A DNA stretch of 64,000 nucleotides from Rhizobium sp. ACO-34A (GTDB lineage Bacteria; Pseudomonadota; Alphaproteobacteria; Rhizobiales; Rhizobiaceae), in assembly GCA_002600635.1 (NCBI GenBank), contig CP021371.1:4189501-4253500 (forward strand). The letters are read 5' to 3'. Position numbers and translations under genes: made by a program. Positions within the stretch are counted from its first letter, which is position 1. Every line of letters begins with the position of its first letter. This document shows, in pieces, positions 1 to 9,518 of this stretch. The notes under the pieces are model-generated. The model ran no database searches. It was not told where the DNA came from and saw only the letters and a list, made by a program, of their open reading frames with translations.

Positions 1-2166
1 GCCCCGAACCCGGAAGACTGGTATTTCGGCCAGCGCCGTCTGGGTCTCGAGATCCGCGATCTCTACGGCCGCCTGATCGACGGATCGCTTGGCGCGATGG
101 GACGCCTGCGCACCGGCGGCGACGGCGCACAAAGCCCGCTTCAGGGCAATCCGCCGAAGGAAAAGCTGGTCGCCTTCTTTGCCGGTCCGGTGAAGCTCGA
201 TGCCGAGGGCCGCGCCACCGTGTCCTTCGATATCCCGCAGTTCAACGGCACCGCCCGCGTGATGGCCGTCGCCTGGTCGAAATCCGGCGTCGGCCATGCC
301 GAAACCGATGTCATCATCCGCGATCCGGTGGTGGTCACGGCCAGCATGCCGAAATTCCTTGCCCCCGGCGACGAAACCGAACTGCGTCTCGACATCGCCG
401 CAACCGACGCGCCGACCGGTGACTACACTCTCGCGGTGTCGTCCAACGATGCGGTTCGCATCGATCCGCAGGCCGCAACCCAGACCATCAGCCTGGAAGC
501 CGGCGGCAAGACGATCGTGACGCTGCCCGTCACCGGCGTCGAGCCGGGTCCGGCAACCATCGACATCGCGCTCTCCAACGCGTCCGGCCTGTCGCTCGAC
601 CAGAGCCTCGAGGTTCCCGTCCGCCCGGCATCCCTGCCGGTGACGGAACGCCGGGTTCTGTCTCTCGCCCCCGGCAAGAGCCTGACCGTCGATGCCGATC
701 TGCTGGCCGACAGCCTGCTGCAGGATGCGGCGGTCAGCCTCAATGTCAGCCGCGCCGATGGCTTCGATCTTCCCGCCCTGCTGATGGGCCTCGACCGTTA
801 CCCTTATGGCTGCGCCGAGCAGACCACCAGCCGCGCGCTGCCGCTGCTGTATCTGAGCGAGCTTTCCTCGATCTCGGGGCTGCCTGACGACGCGGATGTT
901 AAGAAGCGGGTGCAGGACGCGATCTACCGGGTTCTTTCCTACCAGTCCTCCAGCGGCAGCTTCGGCCTCTGGGCTCCGGGCTATGAGGATCTGTGGCTCG
1001 ATGCCTATGTCACCGATTTTCTCACCCGCGCCCGCGAGCAGAAGTTCGAAGTGCCGGAACAGGCGATGCTGCAGGCGATCGAAAACCTGCAGAACCGCAT
1101 CGGCTATGATGCCGATATCCGCAGCCGCGGCAACGAGATCGCCTATTCGCTCTACGTGCTGGCGCGCAATCGCAAGGCCGCGATCAGCGACCTGCGCTAC
1201 TATGCGGACACCATGCTCGGCGACTTCCCGACCCCGCTTTCGAAGGCGCATCTGGCAGCGGCGCTTTCGCTCTATGGCGATGCCGAACGCTCGCGCTCGG
1301 TCTTCCTCGATGCCGCCGGCATGTCGGAAGAAGCGCGCCTCACCAAGGTCAGCCTCAACCGGTCGGACTATGGCTCATCGCTGCGCGACGGAGCGGCCGT
1401 GCTTGCACTTGCCGCCGAAAGCCGTCCGGTTCCGCCGATCGTGCCGGCGCTCGCCAAGGTCGTGACCGATGAATGGCGCGAAAAACAGTATCTCAGCACC
1501 CAGGAACAGACCTGGCTTCTGCTGGCTGCCCGCGCCCTGCAGAAGGGAGACGATGGCCTGTCGCTCGACGTCAACGGCGCCCAGCACAACGGCACCTATC
1601 AGGCAAGCATCACCGGCGACGCCCTGCTCCAGCATGCCATCACGCTGACCAACAAGAGCAGCGATCCGGTTTCGGCGGCGATCACCACGGTTGCGGCACC
1701 GAAGGCTCCGCTGCCGGCCGGCGGCGAAGGCTTCGACATCACCCGCACCTACTACACGCTGGATGGCGAGGAGGCGAATGTCAGCGAAGCCGCACAGAAC
1801 GAACGCTATGTCGTCGTTCTCAACGTCACCGAAAATGACGACTGGCCAGCACAACTGCTGATCACCGACCTGCTTCCCGCCGGTTTCGAGATCGACAATC
1901 CGAGCCTCGTCGACAGTGCGGCGCTCGCCAATTTCGACTGGATCGGCGAGACGGAAACGGCCCATCTCGAATTCCGCAACGACCGCTTCGTTGCGGCAAT
2001 CGACCGGCCGGCCAACGAGAACGGCGAGATCACCCTTGCCTATGTCGTCCGCGCCGTGACGCCCGGCACATACGAGCATCCGGCGGCTTCGGTCGAGGAC
2101 ATGTACCGGCCGCAGTTCTCGGCCCACACGGCCACCGGCCGCATGCAGGTCTCGGCGGCGGAGTAA
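1..2166 (+). CDS. Bacterial alpha-2-macroglobulin, C-terminal part (5' truncated by window edge)
   Basis: The frame is open from base 1 to a TAA at 2164-2166, giving about 721 residues of a protein whose N-terminal half lies outside the window. Residues 271-274 are CAEQ inside a YPYGCAEQTTSR context, the thioester-forming motif of bacterial alpha-2-macroglobulins. The region after it is the alpha-alpha barrel/thioester domain and the end looks like a receptor-binding-type beta domain. Family members are large periplasmic lipoproteins thought to trap foreign proteases. Like the E. coli YfhM-PbpC pair, the gene is followed after 13 bases by pbpC, so the two probably form an operon that defends or repairs a breached envelope. 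The lipoprotein signal cannot be checked here. Confidence 0.9.
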   Translation, partial: APNPEDWYFGQRRLGLEIRDLYGRLIDGSLGAMGRLRTGGDGAQSPLQGNPPKEKLVAFFAGPVKLDAEGRATVSFDIPQFNGTARVMAVAWSKSGVGHAETDVIIRDPVVVTASMPKFLAPGDETELRLDIAATDAPTGDYTLAVSSNDAVRIDPQAATQTISLEAGGKTIVTLPVTGVEPGPATIDIALSNASGLSLDQSLEVPVRPASLPVTERRVLSLAPGKSLTVDADLLADSLLQDAAVSLNVSRADGFDLPALLMGLDRYPYGCAEQTTSRALPLLYLSELSSISGLPDDADVKKRVQDAIYRVLSYQSSSGSFGLWAPGYEDLWLDAYVTDFLTRAREQKFEVPEQAMLQAIENLQNRIGYDADIRSRGNEIAYSLYVLARNRKAAISDLRYYADTMLGDFPTPLSKAHLAAALSLYGDAERSRSVFLDAAGMSEEARLTKVSLNRSDYGSSLRDGAAVLALAAESRPVPPIVPALAKVVTDEWREKQYLSTQEQTWLLLAARALQKGDDGLSLDVNGAQHNGTYQASITGDALLQHAITLTNKSSDPVSAAITTVAAPKAPLPAGGEGFDITRTYYTLDGEEANVSEAAQNERYVVVLNVTENDDWPAQLLITDLLPAGFEIDNPSLVDSAALANFDWIGETETAHLEFRNDRFVAAIDRPANENGEITLAYVVRAVTPGTYEHPAASVEDMYRPQFSAHTATGRMQVSAAE

Positions 2167-2179
2167 CGGGAAGAGGGTG

Positions 2180-4270
2180 ATGGGAAAGCTGCGCGTCGCG
2201 GGTCTGGGCCTTGCGGGTGCTGCCATTGCAGCAACCGTAGCGCTCTTTGCCCTCGACGCTGCCGACCGTGCCTTTCCGCCGCCATTACAGGGGGCCGCCA
2301 CGGTCTCAGCCGAAGTGCTGGATGCCGATGGGCAATTGCTGCGTGCCTTCGCGACGAAGGACGGGCTATGGCGTCTGAAAACGACGGCTGCCGATGTCGA
2401 TCCGCAGCTTGTGAAAATGCTGGTCGCCTATGAGGACCGGCGGTTCTACGAGCATTCCGGTATCGACCTCATGGCGTTCGGCCGCGCCGGCTGGCAATTG
2501 CTGACCAATGGCCGCATCGTTTCGGGCGGCTCGACGCTCAGCATGCAGGTCGCCCGCCTGATCGAGCCACGCCGCGAACGGTCGCTGACGGCCAAGCTCA
2601 TCCAGATCGCCCGCGCCCTGCAGATCGAGCGGCGCTTGGACAAGTCCGAGATCCTCGACCTCTATCTCACTCACGCGCCCTATGGCGGCAATCTCGAAGG
2701 CGTTCGGGCCGCGAGCCTCGCCTATTTCGGCAAGGAGCCGAAACGTCTCTCGACGGCGGAAGCCGCCCTGCTGGTCGCGCTGCCGCAATTGCCGGAGCGA
2801 CGCCGCCCCGACCGTTACCGGGAGAACGCCGAAGCTGCCCGCAAGCGTGTTTTGCAACGCATGAACACCGCCGGCGTGCTGGAACCCGGCGAGATCGCCC
2901 GCGCCGAAATCGCCCCCCTTCCCGAAAAACGCCTGCAACTGCCAGCACTTGCCGCCCATCTGGCGGAAGCCGCAAGACGCAAGTCTCCAACTGAGACGAC
3001 TTACCACACGACGCTTCGCAGGGATGTGCAGCAGCGGCTGGAAACCGTTGCGCGAGCAACCGCCCAGCGTCTCGATCCGAAGGTGTCGCTCGCCATGTTG
3101 ATGGCCAATGCGGAGACCGGGGAAATCGTCGCCGAGATCGGTGCCGCCGACTATTTCGATGCCTCCCGCTCCGGCTGGATCGACATGACCCGCGTCAGCC
3201 GCTCGCCCGGTTCGACACTGAAGCCATTCATCTACGGGCTGGCCTTCGAGGAAGGACTGGTCGCACAGGAGACGATAGTCGAGGATCGCCCGGCGGATTT
3301 CTTCGGTTATCGGCCGAAGAATTTCGACATGAGCTACCAAGGCGATGTCAGCATCCGCCAGGCCCTGCAACTCTCGCTGAATGTGCCGGCCGTGCGGCTG
3401 CTCGATGCGCTCGGCCCGTCGAAGCTGATGGTAAGGCTGCGTCGCGCCGAAGTGCGTCCGCGCCTGCCGACCGCGGAAGCGCCGGGACTTGCCATTGCGC
3501 TCGGAGGAGCCGGCCTGACGCTCAAGGAACTCGTCCAGCTCTATGCCGGCCTCGCCAATCGAAAGACGCCGGTCCGGCTGGGTGACGGCATCAATGACCA
3601 GCCCGGCGAGATCGAAAACACCGCCGCCCTGTTCGAACACGTCGCCGCGTGGAATGTCGCGGACATCCTCTCGGGCGTGCTCCCACCTTCCGGCAGCCCC
3701 ACCATCGGCATCGCCTACAAGACCGGCACCAGCTATGGCTATCGTGACGCCTGGTCGGTTGGCTTCGACGGCCGTTATGTCCTCGGCGTCTGGATCGGCC
3801 GTCCCGATAATGCCGCGGTTCCGGGTATTTCCGGTTACGCGACGGCGGCTCCCCTGCTGTTCGAAGGTTTTTCGAAATCGGGGCTTTCGGGCACACCGCT
3901 TCCCTCCGCCCCACGCGGCGCAAACCGCATCGCCCAGTCGGAACTGCCGATCAGCCAGCGCCGCTTCTCGCTCGATCCGAGCGGCCTCCTGTCTGCCTCG
4001 ACACGCGAAAAGCCGCCGCAGATCGTCTACCCGCCGGAAGGCGCACAGATCGAACTCGGGGTCGGGCCTGACGGCGCGCCACTGCCCCTTGCCCTGAAAC
4101 TGCAGTCCGGGCGCGCGCCCTTCCGCTGGCTTGCCAATGGCAAACCGCTGTCGGAACCGACACGACGGCGCACGACGGAATGGACACCGGAAGGCATCGG
4201 CTATTCGACGCTGACGGTCATCGACGCCGCCGGCCGCGCGGCAACCGTGGGCTTTTTCGTCCGCTCCTGA
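2180..4270 (+). CDS. pbpC: Penicillin-binding protein 1C (glycosyltransferase/transpeptidase)
   Basis: A 696-residue class A-type penicillin-binding protein. An N-terminal membrane anchor (about residues 5-27) precedes a GT51 peptidoglycan glycosyltransferase domain with the EDRRF motif (Glu85) and SGGSTLSMQ (115-123). The transpeptidase domain has SxxK as STLK (Ser345-Lys348), an SLN motif and KTGTS (from Lys514). The last ~100 residues match the C-terminal domain specific to PBP1C. ATG 2180 is preceded by GGGAAG at usable spacing; a GTG at 2177 is an alternative. It follows the alpha-2-macroglobulin gene as in enterobacterial yfhM-pbpC, implying joint expression and a role in cell wall repair in the periplasm. 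Confidence 0.95.
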   Translation: MGKLRVAGLGLAGAAIAATVALFALDAADRAFPPPLQGAATVSAEVLDADGQLLRAFATKDGLWRLKTTAADVDPQLVKMLVAYEDRRFYEHSGIDLMAFGRAGWQLLTNGRIVSGGSTLSMQVARLIEPRRERSLTAKLIQIARALQIERRLDKSEILDLYLTHAPYGGNLEGVRAASLAYFGKEPKRLSTAEAALLVALPQLPERRRPDRYRENAEAARKRVLQRMNTAGVLEPGEIARAEIAPLPEKRLQLPALAAHLAEAARRKSPTETTYHTTLRRDVQQRLETVARATAQRLDPKVSLAMLMANAETGEIVAEIGAADYFDASRSGWIDMTRVSRSPGSTLKPFIYGLAFEEGLVAQETIVEDRPADFFGYRPKNFDMSYQGDVSIRQALQLSLNVPAVRLLDALGPSKLMVRLRRAEVRPRLPTAEAPGLAIALGGAGLTLKELVQLYAGLANRKTPVRLGDGINDQPGEIENTAALFEHVAAWNVADILSGVLPPSGSPTIGIAYKTGTSYGYRDAWSVGFDGRYVLGVWIGRPDNAAVPGISGYATAAPLLFEGFSKSGLSGTPLPSAPRGANRIAQSELPISQRRFSLDPSGLLSASTREKPPQIVYPPEGAQIELGVGPDGAPLPLALKLQSGRAPFRWLANGKPLSEPTRRRTTEWTPEGIGYSTLTVIDAAGRAATVGFFVRS

Positions 4271-4362
4271 AAACGGTGCTCATATTGCCGGGACAGCGGA
4301 CGTCTTGCCCCTTGGGCGCGACGAGCGTAAGTCATGACCGACTGGAAAAAGGGATCGAGGCC

Positions 4363-4782
4363 ATGACGGAACTGAAGACGAGACAGACTGGCGCAACGGC
4401 AACGCTCGGCCATCGCGGCTTTCCCCATGTCGTATCGGCCACCGGAGGCGAACTCGATATCGTCACCGGCCCCAGCCAGCCGGGCTTCAACCCCGTCGAT
4501 CTGCTTTACGCATCGCTTGCCGCCTGTCTCGCCATGAGCGCCCGCATCGCCGCAACCCAGATGCAGGTCATGGACAAGGTCACCAACATCACCGCCGAGG
4601 TGAAGGGCGAAAAGGCCCATGAAGGCCCCTCGCGGGTCACGCGCTTCGATGTCCGCATCACCATTGCGGGCGATGTCGACGCCGAAACCCGCCTGAAGAT
4701 CATCCACGCGGCCGAGGAAATCTGCACGGTCAGCAATACTCTGGCAGGCAGCCCGGAATTCTCCATCGAAGCCGGCGACTGA
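4363..4782 (+). CDS. OsmC/Ohr family protein
   Basis: A 139-residue soluble protein of the OsmC family, thiol peroxidases that reduce organic hydroperoxides. The two cysteines expected of the active site are present: Cys55 in a SLAACLAMSAR helix and Cys121 in EEICTVSN. The start at ATG 4363 was chosen because GATCGAGG lies just upstream and because the homology begins a few residues later; the frame stays open further upstream but that part overlaps the end of pbpC. It is more like the YhfA/general OsmC branch than Ohr, so the true substrate is uncertain. Confidence 0.85.
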   Translation: MTELKTRQTGATATLGHRGFPHVVSATGGELDIVTGPSQPGFNPVDLLYASLAACLAMSARIAATQMQVMDKVTNITAEVKGEKAHEGPSRVTRFDVRITIAGDVDAETRLKIIHAAEEICTVSNTLAGSPEFSIEAGD

Positions 4783-5118
4783 CTGTTTCTGACAAAAATC
4801 AGGCAGTCACTGGAAATCTTGCGCGCCCAACCCCATCTGAACGGCGGGCTGGCAGATTCAAGGCTTGACGGATGGTCGCGCTGAGATAAAACCGGCTTGT
4901 CACGCAACGCCTTGTGCCTTGCGTTGCGGACCAAACTTCTGGTGCCGGGCCCCTCTGGCGAGAGTTTACGGCGCTCTCGTGATGTCGGTACCGCCAGCAA
5001 GATGAGCCGGCGGATTCAAAAACATGACTCTTCAGATCATGCCTCTCCCGCGTGCATGCGACGCCGTGCACGCCGATTTCGCGTATCTTTTCGCAACTAA
5101 CCTTTCGGAGGCACGCCA
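4783..5118. other. 336-base intergenic region with two small hairpins
   Basis: No convincing gene is seen. A hairpin at 4780-4809 (TGACTG..CTGA / TCAG.CAGTCA) starts on the stop codon of the OsmC gene and could end its transcript, although no T run follows. A second inverted repeat, CGCAACGC at 4903-4910 and GCGTTGCG at 4921-4928, lies in the leader of the DUF475 gene. TerC-like genes are often controlled by the yybP-ykoY manganese riboswitch, but its hallmark sequences (GGGGAGUA and GCAAGACC-type boxes in the right order) were not found. Confidence 0.4.
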
Positions 5119-6216
5119 ATGAGCAAGCCTTCGACCGGACAATCAGGCCTTTCCTACTTCAAATGGGCTTTCATCGTCACCGCCGCCGGCCTGGCGCTCG
5201 GTGCATGGCTCGGATGGCAGACCACCGGCACGCTTGGCGGCATGGCGACTGTCTTCTTCATCTGCACGGTGCTTGCCGTTTTGGAAATCTCGCTTTCCTT
5301 CGACAACGCCATCGTCAACGCCAACAAGCTCAAGGACATGACCCCCGTCTGGCAGCATCGCTTTCTGACCTGGGGCATCGTCATCGCCGTCTTCGGCATG
5401 CGTATCGTCTTCCCGTTGCTGATCGTGGTCATTGCCGCCGGCATCGGCCCGATCGAGGCGCTCTTCCTTGCCGCGCGCGAACCGGCTGAATACGCCCGCA
5501 TCATGAACGATGCGCACCTGCCAATCGCCGCCTTCGGCGGTACCTTCCTGATGATGGTGGGCCTCACCTACTTCTTCGACCACGAGAAGGAAGTGCACTG
5601 GATCGTCTTCCTCGAGAAGCACATGGCGCGCTCCGCCTCGATCAAGGGCATCGAGATCGCCTTCGTGCTGCTCCTCATCCTGCTGTTTTCCAACCTGCTG
5701 GAAGGCGAGGAAGCCAATACCTTCGTGCATTCGGCCATCTACGGCCTCCTGACCTTCCTCGCAGTGGAAGTGCTTGGCGGCCTGCTCGACCAGTCGCAGA
5801 AAACCATGTCGGCAGCGGCCAAGGGTGGTCTCGGCGCCTTCATCTATCTTGAAGTGCTCGATGCCAGCTTCTCCTTCGACGGCGTCATCGGCGCCTTCGC
5901 GCTCAGCCAGAACCTGTTCGTCATCGCAATCGGCCTCGGTATCGGCGCCATGTACGTTCGCTCGATGACCATCATGCTGGTCGACAAGGGAACGCTCGCG
6001 GAATACCGCTATCTGGAACACGGTGCCTTCTACGCCATCCTGATCCTCTCGGTGATCATGTACTGCCAGACGCTGGTACACATCCCCGAGGTCATCACCG
6101 GCCTTGGCGGCGCCGCCCTGATCGGCATCTCGCTCTGGTCCTCGATCCGCTACAACCGCAAGGAACGGGCAGAGGAACTTCAGCGCGACCGCGATGCGAT
6201 CGCCGAAAATATCTGA
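5119..6216 (+). CDS. DUF475 / TerC-like integral membrane protein
   Basis: A 365-residue polytopic membrane protein with about nine hydrophobic segments. Two acidic motifs, SFDNAIVNAN near residue 65 and DASFSFDGVIGAF near residue 254, are the repeated aspartate signatures of the TerC superfamily and identify the DUF475 branch. TerC-like proteins have been linked to metal ion export (manganese, calcium) and tellurite resistance; the substrate of DUF475 proteins is not established. A strong GGAGG lies 9 bases before ATG 5119. The gene stands alone, with a long leader upstream and a clear terminator downstream at 6243-6270. Confidence 0.85.
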   Translation: MSKPSTGQSGLSYFKWAFIVTAAGLALGAWLGWQTTGTLGGMATVFFICTVLAVLEISLSFDNAIVNANKLKDMTPVWQHRFLTWGIVIAVFGMRIVFPLLIVVIAAGIGPIEALFLAAREPAEYARIMNDAHLPIAAFGGTFLMMVGLTYFFDHEKEVHWIVFLEKHMARSASIKGIEIAFVLLLILLFSNLLEGEEANTFVHSAIYGLLTFLAVEVLGGLLDQSQKTMSAAAKGGLGAFIYLEVLDASFSFDGVIGAFALSQNLFVIAIGLGIGAMYVRSMTIMLVDKGTLAEYRYLEHGAFYAILILSVIMYCQTLVHIPEVITGLGGAALIGISLWSSIRYNRKERAEELQRDRDAIAENI

Positions 6217-6242
6217 CCTCGGAAACGGATTGCAGACGATGG

Positions 6243-6270
6243 AAGAGCCGGCCTTCGCGCCGGCTCTTTT
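6243..6270 (+). terminator. Rho-independent terminator after the DUF475 gene
   Basis: Perfect 10-bp stem AAGAGCCGGC (6243-6252) with GCCGGCTCTT (6259-6268), six-base loop, then a TCTTTT tail on the + strand. It lies 27 bases after the DUF475 stop codon. Confidence 0.9.
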
Positions 6271-6423
6271 CATATCGATAAATGAAATACTTAGCCCCGG
6301 CTTGAAGCAATCTGGGCCTTTTTGTGCAGAACCTTGCCCCGTCGATCCGCGTTCCTACATCAGTCCAGCCAGCCGGGACCAAGGGTGACGGAAGAATCGC
6401 TTCCAACAGAAAAGAGGATCCGA

Positions 6424-7050
6424 GTGAAGGACGAGACCGAAGGGCAACACGCCGGCTTTACCTCCGCCAAGCTCGAGGCCCTGGCTGAAACCGCCATCCG
6501 CGCAGGCACGCTTTCGCTCGGAGAACTGCTGGACGCCATGGGCCGAACCAGCATCGCCTTCGCAATCCTCATCCTCTCCCTGCCGGCACTGACCCCGATC
6601 CCCGGGCCGTTTGGCATGTTCTTCGGCACCTGCCTTGCCATCGTTTCCCTGCAGATCATCGCCGGTTACAGGCGCATCTGGCTGCCGCGCGCACTCGCTG
6701 ACCGGAAGCTCTCGGCATCCATCGTGACGCTCGTTGTCCGCCATACCGCACCCCTCGTCCGCCGGATCGAGGGCCTGCTGCAGCGTGGCCGGTTGCGGGC
6801 GCTCACCGGCCACAGGGCACAGACGCTACTCGGCGCTCCGGTCTTCCTTCTCGCCGTGGCAATCGCCTTGCCCATTCCCTTCGGCAATTTCCTGCCGGTC
6901 GGCGCACTTGTGGTGATAGCCATGGGCCTCATGGAAAGGGATGGACTCGCGACATTGTTCGGTATCGTGCTTGCCGCGATCGCTCTCGGCACGTCCGGCG
7001 GGCTGATCTGGGGCGCAGCCTCGGCGCTGGGTTGGGCAATCGCATCCTGA
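6424..7050 (+). CDS. ExoD-like membrane protein
   Basis: A 208-residue protein of the ExoD family, named after S. meliloti exoD, whose loss affects exopolysaccharide production, alkaline tolerance and nodule invasion; its biochemical role is unknown. The motif LSLPALTPIPGPFGMFFG and three to four C-terminal hydrophobic segments are typical. GTG 6424 was chosen because AAGAGG lies about seven bases upstream; GTG 6385 would add 13 residues (VTEESLPTEKRIR). It is monocistronic and converges on the pseudoazurin gene. Confidence 0.8.
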   Translation: MKDETEGQHAGFTSAKLEALAETAIRAGTLSLGELLDAMGRTSIAFAILILSLPALTPIPGPFGMFFGTCLAIVSLQIIAGYRRIWLPRALADRKLSASIVTLVVRHTAPLVRRIEGLLQRGRLRALTGHRAQTLLGAPVFLLAVAIALPIPFGNFLPVGALVVIAMGLMERDGLATLFGIVLAAIALGTSGGLIWGAASALGWAIAS

Positions 7051-7100
7051 CGCGCTTCTCCGTCATGAACATTCGAATTCGTTGAGCCCGGTCCTTACAA

Positions 7101-7131
7101 ACCAAAAGCCGCTCCTTATGAAGGGGCGGCT
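7101..7131 (-). terminator. Terminator of the pseudoazurin gene
   Basis: Read on the minus strand, an 11-bp stem (7121-7131 with 7107-7117, one G-T pair) with a 3-base loop is followed by TTTTGGTTT. It lies 35 bases beyond the pseudoazurin stop codon. Confidence 0.85.
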
Positions 7132-7165
7132 CTGAGATGTCCGAGGGACGATTGGGAAAGACGTG

Positions 7166-7609
7166 TTACTGCACGCTCGCAAGCGCTGCGTCGATGCGCT
7201 CCTGGGCCTTTTTCGGCAGCTTGACGGTCTTGAAGGCATCGAGGTTCGCGCTCGGGTCATTGACGACGACCACGCCGACCATGCCCATGCCCACATGCGG
7301 TGCGCACTTGATGCCATAGACGCCGGGCACGTCGAAGGTCACCTTGATCGTCTCGCTCATCTTGCCCTTGAACTCGGCGGCACCATCCGGGATCATGCCC
7401 TTGATGCTCTCGGCATTGTGGCCCTTGTCGGTCGGAATGAAGGTCACCGTATCGCCAGCCGCGATTTTGATGCCTGCCGGCTCGAAGACCATCGCGCCGT
7501 CCTTGCCCTTGTTCAACATATGAACTTCGAAATCGGCGGCAGCGGCAGTGCCGGCAACTGCGGCGAGGATCGCGGTGGCGGCAACGAGACGCTTCATCAT
7601 CATGGTCAT
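7166..7609 (-). CDS. azu: Pseudoazurin, periplasmic blue copper electron carrier
   Basis: A 147-residue precursor with a Sec signal peptide (about residues 1-25, ending in AAAA). The type 1 copper ligands fit the pseudoazurin pattern: His64, Cys102, His105 and Met110, in [10 protein letters not shown], with the same Cys-Met spacing as characterised pseudoazurins. It carries electrons from the cytochrome bc1 complex to copper nitrite reductase in the periplasm, and the nirK gene lies 2 kb away. AAGGAG sits 7 bases before the chosen ATG 7609; methionines at 7603, 7600 and 7597 are possible internal starts. A NnrR-type promoter lies upstream at 7655-7695. Confidence 0.95.
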   Translation of the reverse strand: MTMMMKRLVAATAILAAVAGTAAAADFEVHMLNKGKDGAMVFEPAGIKIAAGDTVTFIPTDKGHNAESIKGMIPDGAAEFKGKMSETIKVTFDVPGVYGIKCAPHVGMGMVGVVVVNDPSANLDAFKTVKLPKKAQERIDAALASVQ

Positions 7610-7654
7610 TGTCTTGCTCCTTGAAAGAGGCCCCCTCGGGCCTGTTGAACAAGG

Positions 7655-7695
7655 AGATACGCCGGTGAGCCGGCCTCTTCTTTGTCGCCGCACAA
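7655..7695 (-). promoter_or_regulatory. NnrR/Fnr-type promoter of the pseudoazurin gene
   Basis: TTG-TCGCCGCA-CAA at 7682-7695 lies in a longer palindrome TTTGT-N6-ACAAA (7681-7696). A -10-like TATCTC is read at 7660-7655. The box centre is 41.5 bases from a predicted start near 7647, the class II position for Crp/Fnr activators. A 6-bp stem-loop (7628-7643) would lie at the very 5' end of the transcript. Confidence 0.7.
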
Positions 7696-7752
7696 ATAGC
7701 AAAGCGCAATTTGTGCAAGGCAGCAACGGGGCATCTTTAATGCTTGTGGGAG

Positions 7753-8472
7753 TTAATCGCGGGCACCGTCTGCCAGTTCGGCGAGGCCTTCAAGATCGGT
7801 CACCAGCAGCTTCTGTCGTCCGCCCTCGACAAGCCCGAGCGACTCCCAGGCGCTGAGAATGCGCGAGACGGTGTGCAGCGTGGTACCGGTCATTTCGGCA
7901 ATGTCCTGCCGGGAAATCGGAAAGTCGATGCGGATGCCGCCCGCTTCCTTTCGCCCGGCCTTGCGCGCCAGACGCAGCACCGCATGGGCGACGCGGCGCT
8001 CCACTTCCTGGGTCGACATCTCCCGGATGCGGGTATGGGCCTCCTCCAGCCGCTGGCCGATGGTCTGCATGGCGCTGACTGCGAGGCGGGGATTGTGCTC
8101 GACGAAATTCGGCCAGAGATCGGTCGGCCAGCAGAGCGTCACGCTCTCGGCCGCAGCAATCGCGGTGCCGGGATAATCCGTCCGCTGCAGTGCCTTGGCA
8201 AAACCGAAGAGATCTCCGGGATGGACGACACGCACGATGATCTGCTGTCCGTCCTCCGTCACCTGCGTGACCTTGAGGCGTCCATGGAGGAGAAGGAAGA
8301 AACTGGTTGCCGGCTGCCCCTGTTCGAACACGGCTTCGCCCTGCGGCACGCGACGCGAGGTCGCGTACGAGAGTAGCCTGTCCAGTTCTTCGTCGCTCAT
8401 GCGATCGAACAATGGGAGCGACTTCACGACGGCACGGTCAATCTTCACCGCCGCATTCCTTTCCTCCGGCAT
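7753..8472 (-). CDS. nnrR: NnrR-like Crp/Fnr family regulator, nitric oxide responsive
   Basis: A 239-residue Crp/Fnr-family regulator: cyclic-nucleotide-binding-like beta barrel (about 15-130), dimer helix, and a C-terminal winged helix with the recognition segment [21 protein letters not shown]. It lacks the N-terminal cysteine cluster of oxygen-sensing Fnr, fitting the NnrR/DnrD branch, which responds to NO and activates nirK and nor genes. It lies between pseudoazurin and nirV-nirK, and TTG-N8-CAA boxes occur at seven sites nearby. No such box is seen in front of nnrR itself, so it may be read through from nirKV or transcribed constitutively. Confidence 0.88.
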   Translation of the reverse strand: MPEERNAAVKIDRAVVKSLPLFDRMSDEELDRLLSYATSRRVPQGEAVFEQGQPATSFFLLLHGRLKVTQVTEDGQQIIVRVVHPGDLFGFAKALQRTDYPGTAIAAAESVTLCWPTDLWPNFVEHNPRLAVSAMQTIGQRLEEAHTRIREMSTQEVERRVAHAVLRLARKAGRKEAGGIRIDFPISRQDIAEMTGTTLHTVSRILSAWESLGLVEGGRQKLLVTDLEGLAELADGARD

Positions 8473-8545
8473 CGGACGTTACGAACAGGATACGCGTGTG
8501 CGCATGCCCTGCCCCCTCGAATGCAACATCTTCGATTCCTTTAGA

Positions 8546-9445
8546 CTAGAGCCTTGCCTGGCGGAAGGTGAAAAAGAGCCGCGTAAACCAGCGATCGTCG
8601 CGCACCAGACGGAAGCCGACATTATCGGGAGGTGTGCCGACCGAGCATCCGCCGCCCTTCGGTTCGCGCACGAAGGCGCTGAGCGGCGCGCGATGCTTGC
8701 CGGAAGCGATATAGATACCACAGCTTTCGACGCTATCGAGGACCTCGCCCGAGGCCCCGAGGTTGACGCGCCGGTTGCAGGTGGTCGTCCATTCCCAGAC
8801 ATTGCCGGCGAAATCGGCAAGCCCGTATTCGTTCTCGCCGAAATATCCGAAAGGTTGCGGAGCGGGCTCCCGCGATGCCTTGCGGGCGGCTTCGCGCTGA
8901 TAGTCGGCCAGCCATCTGAGCGCGGGGTTCTTGCTGTCGGGATCGACGCCAAGCGCATCGTCGGGAAATTTCGAGCCCGTCGCAAATGCAAGCTGCTCGT
9001 CGCTCGGCAGCGACCAGACGGCATCGCCGTGCTGACTGAGCCAGACCGCATAGGCAGTCGCATCGTCATAGCTGACACCGGTCACGGGCATGTCGGGGGA
9101 AGATGGCGTCTTCGATTCCCGTGCAGGGCAGGCCCCGTCCGCGACGCAGCGGTCATATTCGCCAGTGGAGATCTGGTATCTGGTGATCGTCAGCGGCCGT
9201 GCGATCTCACGTTCCAGCATCGGGGCATCGACGGCAAATCCGGCTTTGAAGAACTCACCCGCCTGCCGGTAGCTGAAGGCCCGCGGCTCGATGACAACTG
9301 TCTCCGGCGATGCCACGGAAGCCATGCCGGACTGCGGCAGGATGCCGGTGCGCAGGGCAAGCGCCCCCGCAAGGCCAAGCAGCAGCACCCCCGGCAGCAT
9401 CAGCGACAGGACGGAAACGGAATGATTTGCATGAACGGAAAGCAT
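8546..9445 (-). CDS. nirV: NirV, formylglycine-generating-enzyme-like protein
   Basis: A 299-residue protein with an N-terminal signal or anchor helix (about residues 10-32) and a SUMF1/FGE-type domain, shown by FGYFGENEYGLADFAGNVWEWT near residue 215 and GGGCSVGTPPDNVGFRLV near the end. NirV is co-transcribed with nirK in rhizobia and Rhodobacter; its exact function is unknown. GGGGAGG lies 7 bases before ATG 9445. Its start is 73 bases downstream of the nirK stop, which supports a nirK-nirV operon on the minus strand. Confidence 0.92.
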   Translation of the reverse strand: MLSVHANHSVSVLSLMLPGVLLLGLAGALALRTGILPQSGMASVASPETVVIEPRAFSYRQAGEFFKAGFAVDAPMLEREIARPLTITRYQISTGEYDRCVADGACPARESKTPSSPDMPVTGVSYDDATAYAVWLSQHGDAVWSLPSDEQLAFATGSKFPDDALGVDPDSKNPALRWLADYQREAARKASREPAPQPFGYFGENEYGLADFAGNVWEWTTTCNRRVNLGASGEVLDSVESCGIYIASGKHRAPLSAFVREPKGGGCSVGTPPDNVGFRLVRDDRWFTRLFFTFRQARL

Positions 9446-9518
9446 GACGACCTCCCCAAGGCCGCGATGGACGTGGCGGATCCGCGCCCGCTTGTGGCAG
9501 ACGCGGACCCTTTGTCAT

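Noticed and set aside
4783..5118. yybP-ykoY manganese riboswitch upstream of the DUF475 gene
   Set aside because: GGCGAGAG and AGCAAGA fragments occur but not in the right order or pairing, and the conserved GGGGAGUA element is missing.
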